DNA of 52,253 nucleotides from Lentisphaerota bacterium (GCA_015061605.1 SUWH01000020.1:1-52253); one strand, 5' to 3'. Shown: positions 17,511-26,205, counted from the stretch's first letter. Made by a program: numbers and translations. Notes: generated by a model not told the origin, from the sequence alone.

Positions 17511-18125
17511 ATGAAAAAAAAATTACAGCAGCGCGCGGTCAATACCAGACGCAAGATCCTTGATGCCGCGATCGACAGATTTGCGGCTTCCGGACTTGCC
17601 GGTACCACGGTGGAAGATATCGCTGTGGCGGCCGGGGTGAATAAACAGCGCATTTATGCCTACTTCAACTCCAAGCAGGGGCTTTTTGAAGCGGCACTGC
17701 TGGCGGTTTTTCAGGAAGTAGGTATCTGTTCCACTGAGGCGGTCAAACGCGCTGCTGATGAACCGGAAAAATTGAGTTCCATCATGCTGGAAGAGTTCTT
17801 CCGGGTGCATCAGGAACACCCGGCGCTTCACCGTTTGCTCGGTTGGGCGAATTTACAGGAAAACGAAAGCGTTCAAATCCTTGCCGGAGTGCGCAGTAAG
17901 GAAAATGCCGCGCTCCGGGAGATTTTTGAAAAGGCCAGAACTCAAAAATCGATCATCGATATAAAGTTTGAAAACTGGCTTTTTACGCTTCTGGCACTTT
18001 CCTGCTTTTATTACTCCAATTTGCGCACCATGCAGTTCACCCACGATCCGGAAATGGCGCAAACAGAATGGAAAAAAGCTCTGCTCAAAGATGCCGCATC
18101 GCTTTTTTTACCGCGATGCTCCTGA
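17511..18125 (+). CDS. TetR/AcrR family transcriptional regulator
   Basis: The protein has 204 residues. An N-terminal TetR helix-turn-helix is clear: RRKILDAAIDRFAASGLAGTTVEDIAVAAGVNKQRIYAYFNSKQGLF in pieces at residues 13-59 (recognition helix about 44-52). The C-terminal ligand domain is unspecific. It probably represses its own operon with the epimerase-like and aldolase genes. I start at the ATG 17511; an in-frame GTG at 17487 overlaps the aldolase stop. It lies eight bases after that stop with only a weak ribosome site. Confidence 0.85.
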   Translation: MKKKLQQRAVNTRRKILDAAIDRFAASGLAGTTVEDIAVAAGVNKQRIYAYFNSKQGLFEAALLAVFQEVGICSTEAVKRAADEPEKLSSIMLEEFFRVHQEHPALHRLLGWANLQENESVQILAGVRSKENAALREIFEKARTQKSIIDIKFENWLFTLLALSCFYYSNLRTMQFTHDPEMAQTEWKKALLKDAASLFLPRCS

Positions 18126-18139
18126 ACTGAAAATATCCT

Positions 18140-19321
18140 TCAGAGCTGATATTCCGAATCGGCGATTTCAATTACCTGATTGGTCAATCGTGCCTTTTCG
18201 ATGGCATTGCCGATAACAGTGGAAGCCAGTCCTGCCATGTAATCAGCTTGCGGCGGCTGATTTTTGCTGATACAGCTGATGAATTCATCCAGAAAACTCT
18301 GGTCACTTCCGCCGTGACCGGAGCTGTTTTCCGCCGGACAGGGGATGGTTTCCGCCGGCTGCCCATTGGAATAGTTGATATTGATGACCTCGTCGGCGCT
18401 GTCGGCGTAGAGTATACCTTCAGTTCCGGCAACGCAGATGGTGCGTTTGGGGACTTCTGCAAACAGATTCAAGGTGAAACTCGCCTTGATCCCGTTGGCA
18501 AAATCCAGTATCGCCACTTCGTGATCGACCAGATCTTTATCGCGGTTGTAGACGCAGAGATCAAACGGCTTTGCCGATGGATCAGCTTTTTCCTCCGGAG
18601 TCATTTTGACAAATTCCCCTTTGAAACGGAAACGGCATTCCTGATCCGGGCATTTGGAACAGTAATTGTATTTCAATTTGTCCGGAGTGAAGAAATCCAG
18701 CGAGCCGAATGACGCCACCCGTTTTACTTTGCTGTCGGCGACTGTGGCAATGATGTCCAGATCGTGACTGCATTTGGCAAGGATAAAGCCGCCGGAATTG
18801 GCAAGTTTGCGGTGCCAGCGGCGCATATAACTTGCTCCGTGCATGACACCGATGTGTTCGGTCGAGGTGATATTGAGGAGCTGTCCGAGTTTTCCGGAAC
18901 GGGCAACTTCGATCACCCGGCGGAAGAGCGGGTGACAGCGCAGAACAAACCCTACCTGAAGCAGACAATTATTTTCCTGACAGCTTTTGATTATCTCCCG
19001 GCATTCGGCGGCAGTCGGTGCCATCGGTTTTTCCAGCATGATGTGCTTGCCGGCCTGACAGCACTTTACGGCGCTGTCCCGGTGAAAGAAATCCGGCGTG
19101 GTGATGACAGCGGCTTCAAAATCGGCTTTTTCCAGCATCTCCTCCACGGTGGAATAACGCGGGATGTGTTCCAGTTCCAACTCTTTGGCAAATGCGGCGG
19201 CGCGGATGCTGTCGGTGTCGCAGATGGCGGCAAGTTCCGCTTCCGGGGTACGGTTTATCATTTTGGCATAGCAGCAGCCGCGCTGTCCCATACCGATGAG
19301 GGCGATCTTACATTTTTTCAT
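18140..19321 (-). CDS. Gfo/Idh/MocA-family oxidoreductase with Cys cluster
   Basis: The 393-residue NAD(P)-dependent sugar dehydrogenase has a Rossmann site GMGQRG (10-15), the EKP motif LEKPM (96-100; Lys98 catalytic in the family) and the active-site stretch CSHDLDI (184-190). An unusual segment CSKCPDQEC (221-229, C-x2-C-x4-C) lies in the second domain and could bind a metal or be structural. Start MKKCKIAL follows AAGGATA. It lies 20 bp after the DUF4838 gene, as the last member of a three-gene operon with a prepilin-type protein; this suggests breakdown of a sugar released outside the cell. Confidence 0.87.
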   Translation of the reverse strand: MKKCKIALIGMGQRGCCYAKMINRTPEAELAAICDTDSIRAAAFAKELELEHIPRYSTVEEMLEKADFEAAVITTPDFFHRDSAVKCCQAGKHIMLEKPMAPTAAECREIIKSCQENNCLLQVGFVLRCHPLFRRVIEVARSGKLGQLLNITSTEHIGVMHGASYMRRWHRKLANSGGFILAKCSHDLDIIATVADSKVKRVASFGSLDFFTPDKLKYNYCSKCPDQECRFRFKGEFVKMTPEEKADPSAKPFDLCVYNRDKDLVDHEVAILDFANGIKASFTLNLFAEVPKRTICVAGTEGILYADSADEVININYSNGQPAETIPCPAENSSGHGGSDQSFLDEFISCISKNQPPQADYMAGLASTVIGNAIEKARLTNQVIEIADSEYQL

Positions 19322-19341
19322 AATAATATATCCTTGAACCA

Positions 19342-22008
19342 TTAAAGTTTTTCAATTGTGATCTTGCGGAAATCAACCACTCCGTCTTTGCCTAAATTCC
19401 GGCAGATGAGATAGAGTTTGACGGCATTCATACCGGGGATTATTTTGCTTTCGATGGAAAATTCTTCCCAGCTGCCGGTGTTTGCGGAGAATGTCGCATC
19501 GTCAAATTTCTGCTTTTTGGCCTTATCATTGCTCTGGCGGAATGAAACATCGACTCTGCCGTTATGGATATTTTTTATCCGCACTTCGCCCCGGATGCGG
19601 TAACGTGAACCGGGGGCAAGGTCAAGTTTCAAATTGGATATCAGCGGCAGAAATTTGTTCCGTTTCGGATCTTTGACCGCTCTGACGGAAATCACCTGAT
19701 ATTTGCCGCTTTTGGATTTTGCGGCAAAGAACGGTATTCTGAACCACGGGGAGACCGGTTTGCCGGAGGCACTGTTTTCCAGCAGGAGAAATGACGGTTT
19801 CCACAAGCCGGTCTGTCCGCCGCCGGGATTGGAAACTTTGACGCACAGCAGATTGTTTTTGCCTGATTCCACAAAATCGGTGAGGTCAAAGCGGCGCGGC
19901 AGCTGCCACATATCAGGATCGGCGGCAGCATCATATCTGCTTGTGCCTGCCAGTTTGCCATTGATCCAGACTTTGCAATCTTTGTCGACGGCACCGAGAT
20001 ACAGTATACAGCGCCGGGAATCCGCTTCGGGAATATTTATCTGCGCACGGTAGAATACATGGTTGGCATTGAATATACCGCTGCTTTCGAGCGACCGCCA
20101 TGAGGAGATTTCTTTCCAATTGCTGTCGTCGAAATCAGTTTTATAAAATCCGGCAATTTCTCCCTTATCCTCCGGATCGGTTCGGATCTTGAACAGCTCC
20201 GGCAGCGGAAGTATGCTTCCTGCAAGCTGGATCGGATTGGCGGCTTTCCAGGAATTGTTTTCGACACTTTTGCAGTAAGCTGCATCCACGGCAAACCGGG
20301 GAAGTTTTTCCCGCAGTGCGTACAGAGTTTTTTGTGCGGCAGTTTTTTTGGCACTGGGAACATTTGAAGCAAAGATTGCCGCACACTCTGAAGATGCTAT
20401 GGCATGTTCCAATCCGGCGCGCAGAAAGGCGACCTTTATTGCGGCGTTCCGCTCTTTGGCAACAGCCGCGGCGGCTTTGTCCAATACGGCACGCTGACTT
20501 TTCAGCACTGATGCCGGGAAGATCTTGTGCGCATAGGCGGCATAGATGAAACCGTGGAAATACCACCGGCGGATCGAAGTTTCATGCAATTCATTGATCT
20601 TTTCACAATTGTCTTTCAAATACTTTTGGAAGAAGTTGAAATACTCTTTTACCATCGGTGCCGCTGCACCGAATCCGGAAAGGTATTCGCTGAAAAGCTG
20701 TGAAATATCCGCATCCGGCTCTGCGATCAGCCGTGCGGCGATATATTGATCCAGTCCCCTTGTCGCCCATGATTGGCGGAAATATCCATCCGAAAGAATA
20801 CCGCTGATATTGAGTCCGGTCAGGAACTTCAATTCACCGGCAAACTCATCGAACCACACTTCCGGCATACAGTAGCCGCCATTGAAGTAATTGGGGCGCA
20901 GATAGAGTGTCGCTCCGCTTTTTGCCCATAAGGTGTATTCGTTACGGAGAAATTCTGTATGCTTTTTTGTCCGGGGAAAAGGAATATCCGGAACCAGTCC
21001 GATATGGATATCTTTATCAAGTTCAGTCTGGCGCGGAGCGTAAAAATAGCTCTGGTAAGCATACGCTGAAACCCGCAGTTCCGGAAAAGCCTTTTTCCCG
21101 GTTTCAAGCAATTGCCGGTAATAGCGGGCGTAGCGTTCACCCATGTTGCGGTAGGGTGCATATCTGCCGGTGGGTCCGCGGAAGTCTTCGCCGTCCCACG
21201 CCCGGCAGTTTTGGCAATTGCAGCGCAGAACATTGTCCGCTTCATGTCCTGATATGTACAGTTTGTTATTGTCAATGGCATCTCTGGTCAGAGCTTCCTG
21301 AAGTTTGCGGTTGCTCAAACAGAGTGAACCGCTGGGGATGTTGCGCCGTTTGCCCTGATTGTCCAATGCGAAAAATTCCGGATTGCTTTTGCCGTACTGC
21401 GGGTAGATGAATTTGCTGTGTCCGCCGCGTCCGGGGTGGGACGGCCGGGTGAGGAACATGTTGCGCCGGAAAAATCTCCGGATCTCCGGGGCAGGGGCTC
21501 TGCCGCCGAAGCCCCGGTCGGCAAGTTTGGGTATATAACGGAAATTGCACTTTTCCGAAGGGGTGAAAGCCGTATTTACCGGAACAGTTTCACCATCTTT
21601 ACCGGGGTATACCCATCTTATTTTGGCATTGTGCCGCAAAAAGTGATAAACTCCGAACAAAGTTCCGGCGGGATTGGAATCCTGTGATTCTTTACCGTTC
21701 CCGTCAATGCCAACGATGAAAAGATTTCCATTTTTATACTCGATGACAAAGGCATTGTCAACTTGCGGCGGAACGATCTGCTGCTCTTTGGCACGGTTGG
21801 TTCTGCCGAGGAAATACCCTTTGGCATCTGTGGCAAGTTTATTTTCGGTTACGACCGGATGCGGTTTTTTGGTTACAAGTTCCAGATATAAGGAAAGTTC
21901 TTTTGCGGCGTATCTTTCCACATCGTTTGCTTTTTCCGGGATCGCCACCGGAAGCGCGGCAGCCCTGATGCAGAAAATCAATGAAAGTATAAATATGATA
22001 TTTTTCAC
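19342..22008 (-). CDS. Secreted DUF4838-family protein with C-terminal carbohydrate-binding-like domains
   Basis: The 888-residue exported protein has a signal peptide (1-18, FILSLIFCIRAAA). Residues about 20-130 resemble the alpha-glucuronidase/hexosaminidase-like N-domain (DVERYAAKELSLYLE, GTLFGVYHFL), then a DUF4838 TIM-barrel part with LCLSNRKLQEA, SGHEADNVLRCNCQNC and SAYAYQSY. After about 620 comes a GH2-type sugar-binding beta-sandwich (VFYRAQINIPEAD, KVWINGKLAGTSRYD) and then a second beta-sandwich (about 745-888). It probably cleaves or binds an acidic or amino-sugar glycan in the periplasm or outside. Start is GTG at 22008, seven bases after the prepilin stop, with a weak ribosome site. 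Confidence 0.82.
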   Translation of the reverse strand: MKNIIFILSLIFCIRAAALPVAIPEKANDVERYAAKELSLYLELVTKKPHPVVTENKLATDAKGYFLGRTNRAKEQQIVPPQVDNAFVIEYKNGNLFIVGIDGNGKESQDSNPAGTLFGVYHFLRHNAKIRWVYPGKDGETVPVNTAFTPSEKCNFRYIPKLADRGFGGRAPAPEIRRFFRRNMFLTRPSHPGRGGHSKFIYPQYGKSNPEFFALDNQGKRRNIPSGSLCLSNRKLQEALTRDAIDNNKLYISGHEADNVLRCNCQNCRAWDGEDFRGPTGRYAPYRNMGERYARYYRQLLETGKKAFPELRVSAYAYQSYFYAPRQTELDKDIHIGLVPDIPFPRTKKHTEFLRNEYTLWAKSGATLYLRPNYFNGGYCMPEVWFDEFAGELKFLTGLNISGILSDGYFRQSWATRGLDQYIAARLIAEPDADISQLFSEYLSGFGAAAPMVKEYFNFFQKYLKDNCEKINELHETSIRRWYFHGFIYAAYAHKIFPASVLKSQRAVLDKAAAAVAKERNAAIKVAFLRAGLEHAIASSECAAIFASNVPSAKKTAAQKTLYALREKLPRFAVDAAYCKSVENNSWKAANPIQLAGSILPLPELFKIRTDPEDKGEIAGFYKTDFDDSNWKEISSWRSLESSGIFNANHVFYRAQINIPEADSRRCILYLGAVDKDCKVWINGKLAGTSRYDAAADPDMWQLPRRFDLTDFVESGKNNLLCVKVSNPGGGQTGLWKPSFLLLENSASGKPVSPWFRIPFFAAKSKSGKYQVISVRAVKDPKRNKFLPLISNLKLDLAPGSRYRIRGEVRIKNIHNGRVDVSFRQSNDKAKKQKFDDATFSANTGSWEEFSIESKIIPGMNAVKLYLICRNLGKDGVVDFRKITIEKL

Positions 22009-22014
22009 AGTAAA

Positions 22015-23172
22015 TCAATCCACATGAGCAGCGTTAGCACTGGTGTTGACTTCATAAATATAGTTGCGGATGCGTTCGGTGCGCCAGTTGTTGGGGTGAA
22101 AACTCAACGGAGCAACATGACCGTCAATAAAGAGCATATTGCATTTGCGGCTGTGACGGAAGTCATTGTAATTTCCCCCGGTGGAACCGTAAAAAAGGGC
22201 ATATATCGAATAAGCCCCGGTATCTGCGGTCCCGGGCGCGGTCCCGGAACTGCGTCGGTCGGCGATGGCAAAAGCTTTGGCCGGCTGTTTCACCCGGTCG
22301 CGTTTGCGCCATGCCCGGAAGCGCGGTGTGCTTTTGTAACTGATGCCGCCCAGTGCCGGATTGTAACCGTAAGAGAATAATTTACTCTGATTCATGGTCG
22401 ATGCAACGCTCGGACAGACCATGACATGAGTGATATCTGATGTGTTTTCAGAAGATTGAGTCGGAGTGCCGTTTCCATCGATTTCAGTGACGATATTGAT
22501 TGATGGTTTCTCCATCATCCCGGTTGCCATAAGCATATGATACCACTGCCACTTTTTGTTGGATTGCGGGAACATTTTTATCGGGAATGTACCGGTTGCA
22601 ACTCCAATTACATCATTCTTTGCATCTCCATCATCTTTGACATTCATCACCTGTCCGGGCTGGGAGGGGACGAACCAATCTGCAAAACTGTCGGCGTAAC
22701 CATGCAAGGATTTGCCGATCTGGTTCAAGTTGGATGTACAGCTTGCCGCTCTGCCGCGCTCGCGCGATTGCTGTAACGCCGGAAGCAGCATCGCCGCCAG
22801 AATGGCGATGATGGCAATGACTACCAATAGCTCGATCAGCGTGAACGCTGATCGAATGAAGCACGGCTTCGCCGTATGAAGCATTTGCTTGCGGCAAATA
22901 TGAAGCGCACTGTCTGTGCATGAAGCGCTTGCTTTGCAAGCATTATGGTGTACCCCCAAAGCCGGTTTCTGCGGCGCTTTCCTCCGTACTTTTCCGTACC
23001 TGTCCGTACACATCCGTACCAACGCGCCGCCCCCTGCGGCTTGCATACCGGTACGGTTATACAGAACTTTTGCATGATTACGGCAATATTGTGCAATAAC
23101 CACGAGCAGTTCGATCAGAGTGAACATGATTTTTTTGCGGCGGCATTGACGGTGAATAAATGAGTCCAACAT
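22015..23172 (-). CDS. Prepilin-type H-X9-DG protein with duplicated N-terminal signature
   Basis: The C-terminal two thirds is a standard type IV prepilin/pseudopilin-like secreted protein of the PVC type: [25 protein letters not shown] (second signature, Phe codon at 22843-22845), a conserved [10 protein letters not shown] helix end and [13 protein letters not shown], which fits H-X9-DG. Oddly, a first [11 protein letters not shown] stands 93 codons earlier (23092-23124), cut right after VVIA and joined in frame to about 82 codons of hairpin-repeat DNA. The two signatures differ in codons, so this is not a recent tandem copy. Start at ATG 23172 follows GGAGG. Whether the long form is made, or which signature is processed, cannot be told. 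It leads an operon with DUF4838 and Gfo/Idh genes. Confidence 0.75.
   Translation of the reverse strand: MLDSFIHRQCRRKKIMFTLIELLVVIAQYCRNHAKVLYNRTGMQAAGGGALVRMCTDRYGKVRRKAPQKPALGVHHNACKASASCTDSALHICRKQMLHTAKPCFIRSAFTLIELLVVIAIIAILAAMLLPALQQSRERGRAASCTSNLNQIGKSLHGYADSFADWFVPSQPGQVMNVKDDGDAKNDVIGVATGTFPIKMFPQSNKKWQWYHMLMATGMMEKPSINIVTEIDGNGTPTQSSENTSDITHVMVCPSVASTMNQSKLFSYGYNPALGGISYKSTPRFRAWRKRDRVKQPAKAFAIADRRSSGTAPGTADTGAYSIYALFYGSTGGNYNDFRHSRKCNMLFIDGHVAPLSFHPNNWRTERIRNYIYEVNTSANAAHVD
22832..22941 (+). repeat. Hairpin array 1: five palindromes joined by four ATGAAGC linkers
   Basis: ATGAAGC occurs at 22856, 22876, 22900 and 22920. Between and around the copies lie five different perfect palindromes: TCGATCAGCG/CGCTGATCGA (22832-22855), ACGGC/GCCGT, ATTTGC/GCAAAT, GCAC/GTGC and GCTTGC/GCAAGC, with loops of 3-5 nt. 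The first palindrome covers the codons of SAFTLI in the second prepilin signature, so the array runs directly into the coding start of that gene on the minus strand. Translated on the minus strand it stays open. Confidence 0.9.
22981..23020 (+). repeat. Four 10-bp tandem units with TCCGTAC core
   Basis: TCCGTAC recurs at 22983, 22993, 23003 and 23013, exactly 10 bp apart, with three variable bases between copies. They lie 40 bp from hairpin array 1, inside the in-frame insert of the prepilin gene. A further GTACGG lies at about 23052. Confidence 0.9.
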
Positions 23173-23211
23173 AAATTTTACCTCCATGTTTGGTTGCTGT
23201 GATTTTTTGCC

Positions 23212-23247
23212 TTGACTCTAATATAATCACGCTATATATTAAATAAA
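23212..23247. promoter_or_regulatory. Overlapping divergent promoters, AraC gene and prepilin operon
   Basis: Plus strand: TTGACT (23212-23217), 17 bp, TATATT (23235-23240) toward the AraC gene. Minus strand: TTTATT (23242-23247), 17 bp, TATATT (23219-23224) toward the prepilin operon. The two occupy the same DNA, so polymerase binding is mutually exclusive unless a regulator intervenes. Confidence 0.6.
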
Positions 23248-24162
23248 ATGATTGAAAACGGTATATTTTTAACCAAATCTGTGATAATGATAATCGAGAG
23301 AAAATTTATTGAAAAATGCGGCTTCGATCACAGCCGGAAACGGAGTAAAGTTATAGAACTGCCGCAATTGCAGCGCATATCGATGTTCCGGAGAGTCACC
23401 GAAGCGGTGCTGACTGCACCGAAATACCGGCGGAGCAGTTTCAACTGCCACGATGAATTTATTTTCTGGGTGGAACTGGAAAACCGGGGAGCGCTGCTGG
23501 TGTCCAACTGTACCTATATGCTCAATGCCGGAGAAGCGATGCTGGTGTTTCCGGGACAGCCTCACTGCCGCATCCCGCTGGAAAACACCCGTGCCGAGTG
23601 GCTGCTCATCCGCTTCGCCGCCACGAACAGTTCCGCATTGGAATTTTTACGTAATCAGGTGGTGAAACTTGATGATGAAAAACTGGCATATTTGCAGAAG
23701 ATCATTGCCTTGTGGGATGAGAGTGCTTCTCCGGCAAAGATCAATGAACTTTCTGCCATGCTGATCTCTCTGCTTTTTTCTCTGCCCGACAGTATCATCG
23801 ACAAAGCGCATTACAGTCCGGACAATCCCGGTGTGTCAAGTGTCAACGGTTTGTATGTTAAAGAGTTGTGCGAACTTTTAACGACGGAATCAATCTGCGG
23901 TGATCCGTTTGAAACGGTGGCGAGAAAGTGGAGTATAACCAGAGAATATCTGCAAACGGTTTTCCGCAGGCATATGGGGCATACGGCGCGGGAGTTCATC
24001 AATTCGCGCAAACTGGTGCTTGCCCAGCAGTTGTTGCGGCACAGCGGATTGAATATATCGGAGATCGCATTGCAGATCGGATTCAAAAGTGTTTACGCCT
24101 TTTCCCGCTTTTTCAAAAAAGCGACCGGGGTTTCTCCGAGAGATTTCCGCAAGGCGGAGTAA
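23248..24162 (+). CDS. AraC-family transcriptional regulator
   Basis: The protein has up to 304 residues. The C-terminal 100 residues hold two helix-turn-helix units: DPFETVARKWSITREYLQTVFRR and LNISEIALQIGFKSVYAFSRFFKK, closing with the family end GVSPRDFRK. The N-terminal half is a cupin-like sensor (CTYMLNAGEAMLVFPGQPH). It is divergent from the prepilin-DUF4838-Gfo/Idh operon and shares its promoter region, so it is the likely activator of that operon in response to a sugar. The start is unsure: ATG 23248 would be nearly leaderless given the promoter position; ATG 23287 and ATG 23383 also lack ribosome sites. Confidence 0.88.
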   Translation: MIENGIFLTKSVIMIIERKFIEKCGFDHSRKRSKVIELPQLQRISMFRRVTEAVLTAPKYRRSSFNCHDEFIFWVELENRGALLVSNCTYMLNAGEAMLVFPGQPHCRIPLENTRAEWLLIRFAATNSSALEFLRNQVVKLDDEKLAYLQKIIALWDESASPAKINELSAMLISLLFSLPDSIIDKAHYSPDNPGVSSVNGLYVKELCELLTTESICGDPFETVARKWSITREYLQTVFRRHMGHTAREFINSRKLVLAQQLLRHSGLNISEIALQIGFKSVYAFSRFFKKATGVSPRDFRKAE

Positions 24163-24171
24163 AACTGGTAT

Positions 24172-24957
24172 TCAAAACTCTTTCAACAATCGTGCAAGGT
24201 GGCTTTTGTCGCAGAAATCCCATTCGGCGGCGGCCTCTTTAAGTGTTGCACCGCGCCGGATCGCTCCGGCAGCTCCGTTGAGCCGGAAGTTGCGTTCATA
24301 TCTGCCGAAACTCAAGCCGGAAAAGTTTTTGAACAGCACCGAAAAACGGCTGGCACTCAAATTGCAGAGTCTGGCTCCCTCTTCCAGAGTGATCATTTTA
24401 TTGCCGAGCTTTTCAAGTACCGGAAGCACTTTCCGGTAATCGTCGTTTGCCGGAAGGTCGCCGGTTTGTTCCGGCAGTATCTCCATGAAAAATTCCAGTA
24501 CCGTGTGCCACAGCCGTAATTTCTCAAGCGGGGAGGGCGGTTCTTTCCCGGCAAACCAGAGCAGTTTTTCTGCGCTTTCGATTTTGCGGGAATTGATATA
24601 TTCCATTCGTGCTGACGGCGGCATCCGGAGCAAAACGGAAAGATTTTCTTTGAAATTACTGAAAAATTCTTCCAGACTCCGGGCATCCAGCGTGATCAAA
24701 AGCAAATTTGCACCGCTGCTTTCAGTTGTCTGATGCGGTTCCCACGGTGAAGTAAGATAAACATCTCCGGCAGTCAAACGCAGTTCATCTCTGCCGAATC
24801 TGCCGCAGTTTTCACCTTGAATGACCAATCCGAGGTGTATTGCACTGTGGATGTCCGGACGCCGGATATTTTTCAACTTGCCGTAGCTTATATTCATCAC
24901 CGTGACCGGATTTGCCGCATTCAGCTTCCAGTTGAAAAATTCTACATTATTTGGCAT
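24172..24957 (-). CDS. AraC-family regulator (cupin sensor, divergent DNA-binding domain)
   Basis: The 261-residue protein has an AraC-like cupin in residues about 20-110 (GLVIQGENCGRFGRDELRLTAGDVYLTSPWEPHQ) and a C-terminal region with ITLEEGARLCNLSASRFSVLFKNFSG as first helix-turn-helix and a weaker second one (ATLKEAAAEWDFCDKSHLARLLKEF). It ends right after the second unit, shorter than most members. It is divergent from the Gfo/Idh gene at 25081 with overlapping promoters, so that gene is its probable target. It converges with the other AraC gene, nine bases apart. Confidence 0.82.
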   Translation of the reverse strand: MPNNVEFFNWKLNAANPVTVMNISYGKLKNIRRPDIHSAIHLGLVIQGENCGRFGRDELRLTAGDVYLTSPWEPHQTTESSGANLLLITLDARSLEEFFSNFKENLSVLLRMPPSARMEYINSRKIESAEKLLWFAGKEPPSPLEKLRLWHTVLEFFMEILPEQTGDLPANDDYRKVLPVLEKLGNKMITLEEGARLCNLSASRFSVLFKNFSGLSFGRYERNFRLNGAAGAIRRGATLKEAAAEWDFCDKSHLARLLKEF

Positions 24958-24998
24958 TTTTAATCTTTTTCAGTAATAATATTCAACAATTCCGCCAT

Positions 24999-25046
24999 AA
25001 TATACCACGGAAAACAGTTGTTTTCAAACTGCTGCATGGTTATATT
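24999..25046. promoter_or_regulatory. Divergent promoters with overlapping -35 boxes
   Basis: Plus: TTGTTT (25018-25023), 17 bp, TATATT (25041-25046) toward the Gfo/Idh gene. Minus: TTGAAA (25022-25027), 17 bp, TATATT (24999-25004) toward the AraC gene. The -35 boxes overlap by two bases. Confidence 0.65.
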
Positions 25047-25080
25047 AAAACCGTGACCTCAAAAAAATAAAGGAGTCTGT

Positions 25081-26103
25081 ATGAAACACAAACTTATTCT
25101 TATCGGCTGCGGCGGCATGGCAAAACAGCATACTGCACGCTTTGAAGCTCTCTTTGACCGGGTCGATGTGACTGCGGTCGTCGATCTGGATGTCAGTAAG
25201 GCGCAGGCGGTTTCCGATCTGCTGCCCAATCATCCGCCGGTCTTTACCGATTATAAAGAGGCATTGCCTTACGGTGATCTGGTGCTTCAGGTTTTGCCGC
25301 ACCATCTTCACGCGGAAGTCACCATCGATTGCCTCAATGCCGGAAAACATGTTCTCGCTGAAAAGCCGCTTGCCAACACCCGCGAGGAGTGTCTTGCCAT
25401 GATGGAGGCGGCAAAACGCAACGACCGTATCCTTATGGTCGCTTACTGCATGAGATTTCATCCGATTCTGCGTGAAATGCGCCGCTTGATCAAAGAGGAG
25501 ACTTACGGCAAATGTTTCCAGTTGTCCATCTGGACCGAACAGCTGACCAAGTCTGAAGACAAACCCTGGATCCATGACCGCAAGACCCTCGGCGGCGGAC
25601 AGCTTTTCAGCCACGGCTGCCACTATATCGATTTGATGCTGTGGATGATGGGCAAACCAAAGTGCGGTACTCATTTCGGCACCAACACCTGCACGCCGTG
25701 GATGGATCGTGAAGGAACCAGTAATGTCACTCTGGAATTTGCCGACGGTGCGCTGGGGTATCATTTCGGCACCTGGGGGGCGCGCGGAACGCGGATGGGA
25801 TACAGTTTCCACGCCCACTGTGAAAAAGGTCTGCTCGATTTCAAACTTTCTGAAAACAAACTCTATCTGCGCGGCAATATAGCTGAACACATCCCCGGCA
25901 CCCCGGAAGATTGCAAGGAACACATCCTGATGGATCTTGGCGATGCTCCTCCCAAGCCGACCGTGGAAGAGATGCGCCACTTCCTCGACTGTGTGGAAAA
26001 TGGCTCCACCCCGGAAACCACTCCCGAAGAAAGTCTCGAAGGTCTGGAAATTATCTGGAAACTCTACGAAGCCGAAGAGAACGGCACGATCGCCCGCTTC
26101 TGA
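25081..26103 (+). CDS. Gfo/Idh/MocA-family oxidoreductase
   Basis: The 340-residue sugar dehydrogenase has a Rossmann site GCGGMAKQH near the start, AEKPLAN with the catalytic Lys, and the active-site stretch SHGCHYIDLMLW. It is more regular than the homologue at 18140 and lacks the Cys cluster. It likely oxidises or epimerises a free sugar, inositol-like compound or sugar amide with NAD(P). Start follows AAAGGAG. It is monocistronic between its promoter and a terminator at 26165, and is probably controlled by the divergent AraC protein. Confidence 0.9.
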   Translation: MKHKLILIGCGGMAKQHTARFEALFDRVDVTAVVDLDVSKAQAVSDLLPNHPPVFTDYKEALPYGDLVLQVLPHHLHAEVTIDCLNAGKHVLAEKPLANTREECLAMMEAAKRNDRILMVAYCMRFHPILREMRRLIKEETYGKCFQLSIWTEQLTKSEDKPWIHDRKTLGGGQLFSHGCHYIDLMLWMMGKPKCGTHFGTNTCTPWMDREGTSNVTLEFADGALGYHFGTWGARGTRMGYSFHAHCEKGLLDFKLSENKLYLRGNIAEHIPGTPEDCKEHILMDLGDAPPKPTVEEMRHFLDCVENGSTPETTPEESLEGLEIIWKLYEAEENGTIARF

Positions 26104-26164
26104 CCCGGAGGATCGTTGCAGTACAGACGATATAAATATATAAGTGTCTTCTTTGATACGGAAT

Positions 26165-26205
26165 AACGCAGATTCCTGAAAATTATGGAATATCTGCGTT
26201 TTTAT
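26165..26205 (+). terminator. Terminator after the Gfo/Idh gene
   Basis: The stem AACGCAGATTCC / GGAATATCTGCGTT has a two-base bulge and a 10-nt loop, followed by a T-rich tract. Confidence 0.75.

Noticed and set aside
22832-22941. CRISPR-like repeat-spacer pattern
   Set aside because: The constant part has only 7 nt, the variable parts are perfect palindromes of 13-24 nt, and no cas gene is present.
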